A model generated the notes under the pieces. It did not search any database, was not told where the DNA came from, and was given only the letters and a program-made list of their open reading frames with translations. The position numbers and the translations under genes are program-made. Below are positions 15,242-22,861 of a stretch of 35,130 nt of DNA, piece by piece; the stretch's first letter is position 1; the number at the start of each line of letters is the position of its first letter. Origin of the DNA: Pseudoflavonifractor sp. (GTDB lineage: Bacteria > Bacteroidota > Bacteroidia > Bacteroidales > Muribaculaceae); assembly GCA_023667145.1 (NCBI GenBank), contig JAMPAQ010000007.1, positions 1 through 35,130 of the forward strand, given 5' to 3'.

Positions 15242-16204
15242 TCATGGACGGCCAAGAAAGTGCATATTGTACTTTTTAAGCAATTTTTCGGGATGATAGG
15301 ACATTTTTGCCTTGCGCAGACCTACATCGCCGACATCCTCCTCGCGGTTGATGTGGCAAACGCCATAGCGGTCGACCATCTCGGCGGCAAAGAGCTTGTT
15401 GATGGTCTCCCCCGCCCCGGCCACCTCGTGGGTCATCTTCTCGATGTGGACATAGAGCGTGTCACCAATGACCTCCCCGATGGTAAAGGCCACGACAGCA
15501 TGGGTATTGTCACGGAGCAGGGCACCCTCAAACCCATATTCCCCATAACGGTTGATGACATCATCGACCTGACCGCGCTCAAACTCGGCCAACTCGCCCG
15601 CGTCGGCAGTCTCATCACAGGAATCCATGAACCGCCTCACCTCATCTATATTATCAGGCGTTATAGGCTCAAAGGTATAATTGGGATTGTCGGTCATGAA
15701 ACGGTTGACATGGTTGCGCTTCTTGTTCATCGCCTTTCCCGACAGGGTGGCGAGCTGTGCCGCCGGATAGAGGTAATCGGCCCAGTCGGTAAGCTCCTCG
15801 ACCACGAATGTGCCCTCATGGAGGAAGTCGGCAAGCCGCCCCTCGGGCACAGCCGAGAAGCGCAACGGAGTGCCATGCTCGCGGCAATAGTCGCTCAACA
15901 GTCCCATGGCCTCACCGAGAGGCATCGGCCCGACCGGCACCGAGAAAGCGGGACGCGTCACGTCGTTTTCGGTCACGCCCTTGATAAACAACGTGCCATC
16001 CACTATGCAATATTGATAGTAGAAGTAGTCAATCCACATATATATACCCGCGACGGTGAAGTCACACGTGCGGCAACTCTTGTCGGCCGGGGCGGCATTG
16101 AGAATCGAGCGTATCGCCGGCATATCGGCCATGGTTATAGGCTTGAAAAGCAGTCTGCGTGTGGAGACCGATGTCCCCTCCCTCGTCATAATATCTGTTT
16201 CCAT
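15242..16204 (-). CDS. DUF2156 (phosphatidylglycerol lysyltransferase C-terminal-like) protein
   Basis: A 320-aa cytoplasmic protein with tandem GNAT-like folds. It matches the DUF2156/LPG_synthase_C family, whose known members transfer aminoacyl groups to lipids; Bacteroidetes members are soluble and uncharacterised. Typical marks are FKPITMADMPAIRSIL at the start, TDWADYLYPAAQLATLSGK and NKKRNHVNRFM in the middle, and HINREEDVGDVGLRKAKMSY near the C-terminus. Start METDIMTREG at 16204 was preferred over 16240, because the longer form would begin inside a terminator-like hairpin. It is transcribed divergently from the transcarbamylase gene. Confidence 0.82.
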   Translation of the reverse strand: METDIMTREGTSVSTRRLLFKPITMADMPAIRSILNAAPADKSCRTCDFTVAGIYMWIDYFYYQYCIVDGTLFIKGVTENDVTRPAFSVPVGPMPLGEAMGLLSDYCREHGTPLRFSAVPEGRLADFLHEGTFVVEELTDWADYLYPAAQLATLSGKAMNKKRNHVNRFMTDNPNYTFEPITPDNIDEVRRFMDSCDETADAGELAEFERGQVDDVINRYGEYGFEGALLRDNTHAVVAFTIGEVIGDTLYVHIEKMTHEVAGAGETINKLFAAEMVDRYGVCHINREEDVGDVGLRKAKMSYHPEKLLKKYNMHFLGRP

Positions 16205-16223
16205 AGTTTTTGCGTTGTTACAT

Positions 16224-16259
16224 AAAAACGCTCCCGCCACAAAAAATGTTGCGGGGGCG
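16224..16259 (-). promoter_or_regulatory. Terminator-like hairpin in the leader of the DUF2156 gene
   Basis: On the minus strand a strong stem (CGCCCCCGCAACA pairing with TGTGGCGGGAGCG, two mismatches) is followed at once by TTTTT (16228-16224), 20 nt before the ATG at 16204. No minus-strand gene lies upstream, so it may attenuate this gene or block antisense transcription from the right. Confidence 0.5.
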
Positions 16260-16292
16260 CACGTCGGGCATGGAAAAGTGCATGAAAATGAC

Positions 16293-16300
16293 TACTTTTG
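16293..16300 (+). promoter_or_regulatory. -7 promoter box for the transcarbamylase operon
   Basis: TACTTTTG fits TAnnTTTG and lies 29 nt before the ATG at 16330; no clear TTTG -33 element is seen. Confidence 0.5.
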
Positions 16301-16329
16301 CAAGCAAACAACAAAACACCTGAAAACTG

Positions 16330-17286
16330 ATGAGAAACTTCACCAATGTAAATGACATAGGCGACCTGCGTGAGGCCGTCAAGGAAGCGCTTGAGGTAAA
16401 GGCCAACCGGTTCGGATACCAGCACCTCGGACGCAACAAGACACTGTTGATGATATTTTTCAACAACTCGCTGCGCACACGTCTCAGCACCCAAAAGGCG
16501 GCCCTCAACCTCGGCATGAATGTCATCGTGCTTGATGTCAACCAGGGAGCATGGAAGCTGGAGACCGAGCGCGGGGTGATAATGGACGGCGACAAGAGCG
16601 AGCATCTGCTTGAGGCCATACCCGTGATGGCGAGCTACTGTGACATAATCGGCGTGAGGTCGTTTGCCCGCTTCGAGTCAAAGGAGGATGACTATCAGGA
16701 AAAGATTCTCAACCAGTTTATCAAATACTCTGGCCGGCCGGTATTCTCAATGGAGGCGGCCACCCGCCATCCCCTGCAATCATTTGCCGACCTCATCACC
16801 ATCGAGGAGTACAAGACCAAGGAACGGCCCAAGGTGGTGATGACATGGGCGCCCCACCCCAAGGCCCTGCCACAGGCTGTGCCCAACTCGTTTGCCGAGT
16901 GGATGAATGCCGCCGATGTCGATTTTGTCATAACCCATCCCCACGGATATGAGCTTGACCCGCAGTTTGTCGGCAATGCCCGGGTCGAGTATGACCAGGA
17001 CAAGGCACTCGCCGGCGCTGACTTCGTCTATGCCAAGAACTGGAGTGCGTATGCCGACCCCAACTACGGGAAGGTCATCAACACCGACCGCTCGTGGACG
17101 GTGACCACCGACAAGATGACGCTCACTGACAACGCCTACTTCATGCACTGCCTCCCCGTGAGACGCAACATGATTGTCAGCGACGACGTGATAGAGTCGC
17201 CCCGCTCGCTTGTCATCCCCGAGGCGGCCAACCGCGAGATCTCAGCTACCGTAGTACTCAAACGCATCCTTGAGGGACTGCAATAA
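16330..17286 (+). CDS. argF': N-succinylornithine carbamoyltransferase
   Basis: A 318-aa transcarbamylase, the same length as the Bacteroides fragilis enzyme that carbamylates N-succinyl-L-ornithine in the arginine route of Bacteroidetes. The carbamoyl-phosphate loop reads FFNNSLRTRLST (43-54) in place of the usual STRTR pattern; LDVNQGAWKLETERGVIMDG (68-87) and HCLPVRRN are characteristic. Residue 90, in DGDKSEH, is the known specificity position: Glu at this place gives N-acetylornithine enzymes, Pro gives the B. fragilis succinyl enzyme, and Ser also supports succinylornithine use in mutants of the acetyl-type enzyme. Ser90 here therefore fits a succinylornithine enzyme. It is first in an operon with a formate/nitrite channel 18 bp downstream. 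Confidence 0.93.
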   Translation: MRNFTNVNDIGDLREAVKEALEVKANRFGYQHLGRNKTLLMIFFNNSLRTRLSTQKAALNLGMNVIVLDVNQGAWKLETERGVIMDGDKSEHLLEAIPVMASYCDIIGVRSFARFESKEDDYQEKILNQFIKYSGRPVFSMEAATRHPLQSFADLITIEEYKTKERPKVVMTWAPHPKALPQAVPNSFAEWMNAADVDFVITHPHGYELDPQFVGNARVEYDQDKALAGADFVYAKNWSAYADPNYGKVINTDRSWTVTTDKMTLTDNAYFMHCLPVRRNMIVSDDVIESPRSLVIPEAANREISATVVLKRILEGLQ

Positions 17287-17304
17287 CCCCTACGGCGCTC
17301 GCAC

Positions 17305-18096
17305 ATGAACGTAAAGACACCATCGGAGGTCATAGAGACCGCCGTGGAGACCGGCCGCCGCAAGGTGGCGGTGTCCAACGGACAGTTTGCCCGCTTCATA
17401 CTGCTGTCAGTACTCGCCGGGGCATACATAGCTTTCGGGGGCATCCTGTCCCTGGTTGTCGGATACGGGTTTCCCGGCCTGACCGCCGACAACCCCTCGC
17501 TCCAACGGCTGCTCAGCGGCTGCATGTTCCCCATCGGGCTTATCCTTGTGGTGGTGCTCGGGGCCGAGTTGTTCACCGGCAACAATGCCCTGTTGGTGCC
17601 GGCATGGATGCGCGGGCACTACGGGTGGAAGGACGTGGCCCGTAACTGGACGCTCGTCTATCTCGGCAACTTCATCGGCGCGTTGGCCTTCGTGTTCCTG
17701 TTTGTCTACGGCTGTGGGCTGACCGCCGCCGAGCCATATCACAGCGCGGTCATACGGATAGCCGAGGCAAAGGTGTCGATGCCGTGGTGCATGGTGTTGC
17801 TCAAGGGGATAGGCGCAAACTGGTGTGTCTGCCTCGCTATATGGCTGGCCATGTCGGGACATACCCTCATCGAGAAGATGGCCGGATGCTGGTTGCCCGT
17901 GATGGCATTTGTCGCGCTCGGCTACGAACACTCAATCGCAAACATGTTTTTCATCCCCGCCGGCATCCTTGAGGGAGCCGACGCCCACGCGTGGATATGG
18001 GTCAACCTTGTCCCGGCCACCATCGGCAACATAATCGGCGGGGCGCTCTTTGTCGGCTGTGTCCACGCCTACCTACACCTTGGCAAGCGTCATTGA
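17305..18096 (+). CDS. Formate/nitrite transporter (FNT) family channel
   Basis: A 263-aa pentameric inner-membrane channel of the FocA/NirC family, with six helices. Family marks are AYIAFGGILSLVVG (helix 1), LGAELFTGNNALL (broken helix 2), YLGNFIGA, GIGANWCVCLAIWL (broken helix 5) and GYEHSIANMFFIPAGI with the central pore His. Transported anion (formate, nitrite, hydrosulfide or lactate/acetate) cannot be told. It follows the transcarbamylase by 18 bp. The last 24 bp overlap the 3' end of the convergent ABC ATPase gene, leaving no room for a terminator between them. Confidence 0.92.
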   Translation: MNVKTPSEVIETAVETGRRKVAVSNGQFARFILLSVLAGAYIAFGGILSLVVGYGFPGLTADNPSLQRLLSGCMFPIGLILVVVLGAELFTGNNALLVPAWMRGHYGWKDVARNWTLVYLGNFIGALAFVFLFVYGCGLTAAEPYHSAVIRIAEAKVSMPWCMVLLKGIGANWCVCLAIWLAMSGHTLIEKMAGCWLPVMAFVALGYEHSIANMFFIPAGILEGADAHAWIWVNLVPATIGNIIGGALFVGCVHAYLHLGKRH

Positions 18097-19494
18097 GCGC
18101 GTGACACACTGCGGAATCTCGGGGAGGTAGTGGGTGACATATATCAGTGTTATGCCATGACGGGCGACAAGATTATCGACAATTTTCCTCACCGCACGCT
18201 TGCGTCCCGCGTCGAGACCGTGAAGCGGCTCATCGAGTATCAGCAACTGCGGGCGCTTGATCAGCGTCCGTGCAAGCAGAACGAGCCGCTGCTCCCCTGA
18301 CGACAACGTGTTGAACCGCCGGTCGGCGAGATGGCTGATATGGAGAGCCTCAAGCCATCTCTCTGCAAGAGTGACCTGGTCGTCATGCAGCCGCTTGAAA
18401 TTTCCCACCGTATCGTTAAGTCCCTGCGCGACAATTGATAGCACAGTCCCTCCACGGCCAAAATAGAGGTGCATCTCGGGGGATATGTAGCCTATGCGCC
18501 GCTTGATGTCCCAGATGCTCTCCCCCGTGCCGCGACGGCGGTCAAAGAGGACTATGTCATTGGAATATCCCTGGGGGTTATCGGCATGGACAAGGCTCAG
18601 CAAGGTCGACTTGCCCGATCCGTTGGGACCCGTCAGCGACCAACATTCGCCCTGACGCACAGTCCACGACACATCCTGCAATATCACGCGACGGCCATAT
18701 CGGACCTGACATCCGTTAAGGCTGAACACCACATCAAACCTCTCAGTATCGGGCGCGGTATCGGGCAACGAGTCAAAGTCGACATCATAGTCAAACAGAC
18801 GCGCCATCCGTTCCCTTACCGCCTCGACATCACCATCGACACTGATCGGCTCGCCGAGGGTCAGGTTGTCTATCGGTATCACCGTGGCCGTCCCGGGAAT
18901 GATGTCGCCGGGATTGCACAACAGCATTATCACCGCCACCCCTCCGGCAGAAATCTCGCGCACCGTGTCGTCGAGCAACTGACGTGAGTCGGCATCGAGT
19001 CCGATATAGGGATTGTCGAGTATCAGCACGTCGGGCAATTCAAAGAGCAGATTGATAATCAGCAGCTTGCGCAGCTCACCACTTGACAGGTAGTTGACAT
19101 GTTTGGTCTCGACATCGTGGAGATTGAGACGGTCGCACAGCTCGCGCCAGCGACCCGAGCAGATGCGGTCGCCAAACAACGCGGCCACAGTGGGCACCTC
19201 GTCGTTGGCCGTGGCCTCAAACCGCTGCTGATAATACTCCACCGAAAATCCGGCGAGGGAATGGATGTCGCTGAACTCTATACTTTTAATGACCGACTTC
19301 TCCTTGGAGCCACGTATCTTGTTTGTGGCTATGTTCCAACCTTTCTCGATGATCTTGCCGAGAGTCGATTTTCCCGCTCCGTTAGGGCCGATCACAGCCG
19401 TGATACCCTCGGGAATCTCCACATGATGAGGATTTTGGAGCCTCACACCTATATATTGCAGCTCATCGCTTTGCAGACTGATGACGTATGACAT
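18073..19494 (-). CDS. Soluble ABC ATPase with two NBDs, ModF/PhrA-like
   Basis: A 473-aa protein of two fused ATP-binding cassettes and no membrane segment, like E. coli ModF. NBD1 has Walker A GPNGAGKST (36-44), signature LSSGELRKLL and Walker B VLILDNPYIGLD. NBD2 has GPNGSGKST, LSSGEQRLVLLARTL, LLILDEPLHGLD and H-loop YVTHYLPEI. NBD1 has Asn where NBD2 has the catalytic Glu after the Walker B Asp, so one site is predicted to be degenerate. The role is unclear; regulatory or translation-factor-like functions are possible. ATG 19494 (MSYVISLQ) is favoured over 19521. A TACCTTTG promoter box lies 25 nt upstream. No transporter permease is adjacent. Confidence 0.88.
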   Translation of the reverse strand: MSYVISLQSDELQYIGVRLQNPHHVEIPEGITAVIGPNGAGKSTLGKIIEKGWNIATNKIRGSKEKSVIKSIEFSDIHSLAGFSVEYYQQRFEATANDEVPTVAALFGDRICSGRWRELCDRLNLHDVETKHVNYLSSGELRKLLIINLLFELPDVLILDNPYIGLDADSRQLLDDTVREISAGGVAVIMLLCNPGDIIPGTATVIPIDNLTLGEPISVDGDVEAVRERMARLFDYDVDFDSLPDTAPDTERFDVVFSLNGCQVRYGRRVILQDVSWTVRQGECWSLTGPNGSGKSTLLSLVHADNPQGYSNDIVLFDRRRGTGESIWDIKRRIGYISPEMHLYFGRGGTVLSIVAQGLNDTVGNFKRLHDDQVTLAERWLEALHISHLADRRFNTLSSGEQRLVLLARTLIKRPQLLILDEPLHGLDAGRKRAVRKIVDNLVARHGITLIYVTHYLPEIPQCVTRSMTLAKV

Positions 19495-19518
19495 ATCGCT
19501 TTTCCTTACTTGGAGATG

Positions 19519-19566
19519 CAAAGGTATCCAAAAAAATCATTATATACGGATATTTTGCTATCTTTG
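19519..19566. promoter_or_regulatory. Divergent promoters of the ABC ATPase and glutaminyl cyclase genes
   Basis: TACCTTTG on the minus strand (19526-19519) serves the ABC ATPase gene; TATCTTTG on the plus strand (19559-19566) serves the glutaminyl cyclase gene, 42 nt before its ATG. Both fit the TAnnTTTG box; -33 elements are weak. Confidence 0.6.
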
Positions 19567-19607
19567 CCCATTGAAAGCAACGGTGAATTATAAACAAAAA
19601 CACTGAT

Positions 19608-20627
19608 ATGACCTTTATGACACGATTAAGGAACCTCCTGATTCTGTCACTGCTTGCCGGCGCGGTGTCCTGCGGCGGGAGGCAGTCCAAAGCCGGGGAT
19701 GTGGCCACGCCCGCTGACAGCATAGCCCCGACAATGATGACCGACGTGGTGTTTGACGGCGACAGCGCCTACAGCTATGTCGAGCGTCAGGTCAATTTCG
19801 GGCCGCGTATCCCGGGCACTGTCGGTCATGACAAGTGCCAGGACTTCATATTGGCCGAGCTGAGACGGCACGGGGCCGACACCATACTGCAACAGCGCAC
19901 CACGTTGGAGATACATACGGGACGCATATACGCCATCAACAATATCATGGGGCGATTCAACCCCCAGGCCAAGCGCCGTGTGATGCTGGTGGCCCACTAT
20001 GACACCCGCCCCTGGGCCGACAACGACAACGTCAGGGCCAACCGCGACAAGCCGGTACCGGGAGCCAATGACGGGGCGTCGGGAGTGGGCGTGCTGCTTG
20101 AGATTGCCCGTCAGATTGGCAAGAAAACCCCTGATGTCGGGGTCGACATGCTGTTTGTCGATGCCGAGGATTCCGGCGAGTCGGCGAGCTGGGGGGCAGC
20201 GACCGAGACATGGGCGCTGGGGACCCAATACTGGACCAAACACATGCCATATACCCCCGGTGACTTTCCGTCATACGCCATACTGCTCGACATGGTCGGG
20301 GCCAAGGGTGCGAAATTCCACCGCGAGTATTTCTCTGACCAGTATGCACCCGAAGTACTCGACCGGGTATGGGGCGTGGCAGCCCGCTCGGGCTACGGCG
20401 AGAGGTTTCCCAACATCCGCTCGGGAGCCGTCACCGACGACCATTATTTCATAAACCAGGCCGGCATCCCGGCTATCGACATCATAGAGTGTGACAACCC
20501 CGAGACAAAAAACTTCCACCCCTCGTGGCACACGACCCACGATGACATGAGCGTTATTGACCGCTCGACACTCAAGGCCGTGGGACAGACAGTAGTAAAC
20601 ACGATATATACCGAGCCGGCACAATAG
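19608..20627 (+). CDS. Glutaminyl-peptide cyclotransferase lipoprotein (type II, M28 fold)
   Basis: A 339-aa lipoprotein with signal LRNLLILSLLAGAVSC and lipobox AVSC; the enzyme would sit in the periplasm on a membrane. The body has the M28 zinc-hydrolase fold: VAHYDTRPWADND (zinc His and Asp region), PGANDGASGVGVLLE, VDAEDSGE and NFHPSWHTTHDDMSVID. This wording matches the type II glutaminyl cyclases of Porphyromonas and relatives, which turn N-terminal Gln into pyroglutamate, rather than a peptidase. At least six other exported proteins in the window carry Gln right after the predicted signal peptidase site. The start may be 19608 or 19617. It is followed by sufE after 30 bp. Confidence 0.85.
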   Translation: MTFMTRLRNLLILSLLAGAVSCGGRQSKAGDVATPADSIAPTMMTDVVFDGDSAYSYVERQVNFGPRIPGTVGHDKCQDFILAELRRHGADTILQQRTTLEIHTGRIYAINNIMGRFNPQAKRRVMLVAHYDTRPWADNDNVRANRDKPVPGANDGASGVGVLLEIARQIGKKTPDVGVDMLFVDAEDSGESASWGAATETWALGTQYWTKHMPYTPGDFPSYAILLDMVGAKGAKFHREYFSDQYAPEVLDRVWGVAARSGYGERFPNIRSGAVTDDHYFINQAGIPAIDIIECDNPETKNFHPSWHTTHDDMSVIDRSTLKAVGQTVVNTIYTEPAQ

Positions 20628-20657
20628 CATGACGGCGTTAACATCAAAGCCAAAACA

Positions 20658-21089
20658 ATGACAATCAACGAGACTCAAGACGAAATCATAGCGGAATTCA
20701 GCGACATAGACGACTGGATGGACCGCTACGCCTACATCATAGACCTTGGCAACGCCCTGCCACCCATCGACGAGAAGTACAAGACACCGCAGCATCTCAT
20801 CGAGGGATGCCAGAGCCGCGTATGGCTCAATGCCGAGCTGACCGACGGCAAGGTGCACTACACAGCCGACTCTGACGCTATAATCGTGAAGGGCATAATC
20901 TCACTCCTCATCAAGGTGCTCAACGACCATACTCCCCGCGAGATAATAGACGCCGACCTCTACTTCATCGACCGCATAGGGCTGTCGGAGCACCTCTCGC
21001 CCACCCGCAGCAACGGGCTTGTGGCCATGGTCAAGCAGATGCGCCTATACGCGGTAGCGTTCCAGGCAAAACTTGAGGCTGAAGCCTGA
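20658..21089 (+). CDS. sufE: SufE family sulfur-transfer protein
   Basis: A 143-aa cytoplasmic protein that accepts persulfide sulfur from the cysteine desulfurase SufS and activates it during Fe-S cluster assembly. The active-site cysteine is Cys51 in LIEGCQSRVW, and the C-terminal half shows the conserved LSPTRSNGLVAMVKQMR. Full family length. It lies 30 bp behind the glutaminyl cyclase gene, probably co-transcribed; no other suf gene is in the window. Confidence 0.93.
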   Translation: MTINETQDEIIAEFSDIDDWMDRYAYIIDLGNALPPIDEKYKTPQHLIEGCQSRVWLNAELTDGKVHYTADSDAIIVKGIISLLIKVLNDHTPREIIDADLYFIDRIGLSEHLSPTRSNGLVAMVKQMRLYAVAFQAKLEAEA

Positions 21090-21144
21090 CACAGCCGCAC
21101 GTCACATTGTCAATCTCTTATTTTTAATCATAAACCTAAACCCC

Positions 21145-22671
21145 ATGTTTAACAACCAACCAAAGGGACTCATCCCGGCCGCCCTGAGCAATATGGGCGA
21201 ACGCTTCGGCTACTACATCATGAACGCCGTGCTGGTGCTGTTCCTCTGCTCCAAGTTCGGACTGCCCGAGGAGCAAAGTACGCTCATCTACTCGTTTTTC
21301 TATGCCGGCATCTACGTGCTCAGCCTTGTGGGCGGTATCATCGCCGACAAGACCCAAAACTACAAGGGGACCATCATCAACGGTCTTGTGGTGATGACCC
21401 TCGGATATATAGTACTCGCAGTGCCCATCCTCGCCACGCCCGAGAACAAGAGCTGGCTCCTTACGCTAACATGCGTGGCGCTGTTTCTCATCGCCTTTGG
21501 CAACGGACTCTTCAAGGGCAACCTCCAGGCCATCGTGGGACAGCTGTATGACAATCCGCGCTACAGCGCCCAGCGTGACTCCGGCTTCCAGATTTTTTAT
21601 GTGTTCATCAATATCGGCGGTCTCATCGCACCCTTTGTGGCCCCCATGCTCCGCAGCTGGTGGCTCGGAGTGCACGATATGGCATATAACGCCGACCTCC
21701 CCGCCCTGTGCCACAAGTATCTCAGTGTCACCGACTCGATGACTGACGAGAACATGAACAACCTCTATGAGCTCGTGACCGTGGCCAACAACGGCAGTGC
21801 CGCCGCTGACCTCTCGGCTTTCTGCACGCAGTACCTTGAGGTGTTCAATACGGGAATCCACTATTCGTTTATCGCATCCGTGGCGGCGATGATCATATCA
21901 CTGCTCATCTTCCTTGCCACCAAGAAGGGACTTCCCACTCCCGGCAAGAAAGACAAGGCCGAGACCGTCACCTACACGGCAGAGGAGAAGCAGGCCATGG
22001 CCAAGGAAATCAAGCAGCGCATGTATGCCCTCTTTGCCGTGCTTGGCATCGTGATATTCTTCTGGTTCTCATTCCACCAGAACGGCACGTCGCTGTCGCT
22101 GTTTGCCCGTGATTTCGTGCAGACCGATACCATCGCGCCCGAGATTTGGCAGGCTGTCAACCCATTCTTTGTCATCGTGCTGACCCCGCTCATCATGTGG
22201 CTTTTCTCGGCCCTCAGCAAGCGTGGCCGCGAGATATCGACCCCCAAGAAAATAGCGATCGGCATGGGTCTCGCCGGACTGGCCTACCTGTTCCTCGCCA
22301 TCTTCTCCTACTGTGAGGGATATCCCTCGGGGACTGAGTTCCGCGACATGGCCAACGCCGTCAAGGAGGGGATGAAAGCCGGCCCGTGGGTGCTCATCAT
22401 GTTGTATTTCTTCCTCACGGTGGCCGAGTTGTTCATCTCCCCGCTGGGACTCTCGTTTGTCTCCAAGGTAGCGCCCAAGCATCTCCAGGGACTCTGCCAG
22501 GGTCTGTGGCTCGGGGCGACAGCCGTCGGCAACCTGCTCCTCTGGATTGGCCCGCTGATGTATAACAAGTGGCCCATCTGGGAGGCATGGAGCGTATTCT
22601 TTGCCGTGTGTCTCATCTCGATGGGAGTGATGTTTGGCATGGTCAAGTGGCTTGAGCGCGTGACAGGCTGA
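21145..22671 (+). CDS. POT-family proton-coupled peptide transporter
   Basis: A 508-aa major-facilitator protein with about 12-14 helices that imports di- and tripeptides with protons. The helix-1 POT motif is visible as NMGERFGYYIMNAVLVLFL (residues about 16-34), then GGIIADKTQNYKGTI between helices 2 and 3, and GNGLFKGNLQAIVGQLYD and DSGFQIFYVFINIGGLIAP, the PTR2 signature areas. A hydrophilic insert (about 175-230) lies before the second half. ATG 21145 was chosen over 21073 because the longer form adds an unrelated leader. Terminator at 22705-22743. Confidence 0.9.
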   Translation: MFNNQPKGLIPAALSNMGERFGYYIMNAVLVLFLCSKFGLPEEQSTLIYSFFYAGIYVLSLVGGIIADKTQNYKGTIINGLVVMTLGYIVLAVPILATPENKSWLLTLTCVALFLIAFGNGLFKGNLQAIVGQLYDNPRYSAQRDSGFQIFYVFINIGGLIAPFVAPMLRSWWLGVHDMAYNADLPALCHKYLSVTDSMTDENMNNLYELVTVANNGSAAADLSAFCTQYLEVFNTGIHYSFIASVAAMIISLLIFLATKKGLPTPGKKDKAETVTYTAEEKQAMAKEIKQRMYALFAVLGIVIFFWFSFHQNGTSLSLFARDFVQTDTIAPEIWQAVNPFFVIVLTPLIMWLFSALSKRGREISTPKKIAIGMGLAGLAYLFLAIFSYCEGYPSGTEFRDMANAVKEGMKAGPWVLIMLYFFLTVAELFISPLGLSFVSKVAPKHLQGLCQGLWLGATAVGNLLLWIGPLMYNKWPIWEAWSVFFAVCLISMGVMFGMVKWLERVTG

Positions 22672-22704
22672 CATCAACACCCCACATAACCTTTAGCCTT
22701 ATTG

Positions 22705-22743
22705 CCGGCATCCCCTGATAGTCCAGGGTGATGCCGGTTTTAT
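22705..22743 (+). terminator. Intrinsic terminator after the POT transporter
   Basis: Stem CCGGCATC...GATGCCGG with a further inner CCCTG/CAGGG helix, followed by TTTTAT. Confidence 0.9.
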
Positions 22744-22777
22744 ATGATGGCGCACGCAGATATATTTACCATATAAT

Positions 22778-22808
22778 TTTGCCTTGATGTTTAATTGAGG
22801 TAACTTTG
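22778..22808 (+). promoter_or_regulatory. Promoter of the TPR/outer-membrane operon
   Basis: TTTG (22778-22781), 19 nt, TAACTTTG (22801-22808): a near-ideal Bacteroidetes promoter, 53 nt before the ATG at 22862. Confidence 0.8.
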
Positions 22809-22861
22809 CAGCAGTATCAACAGGCCGGAATCTATCCCGCCATAACCTATACATCGCATTG

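Noticed and set aside
15140..16225. 361-aa plus-strand ORF
   Set aside because: It is an antisense shadow of the DUF2156 gene; the minus frame shows family motifs and typical codons.
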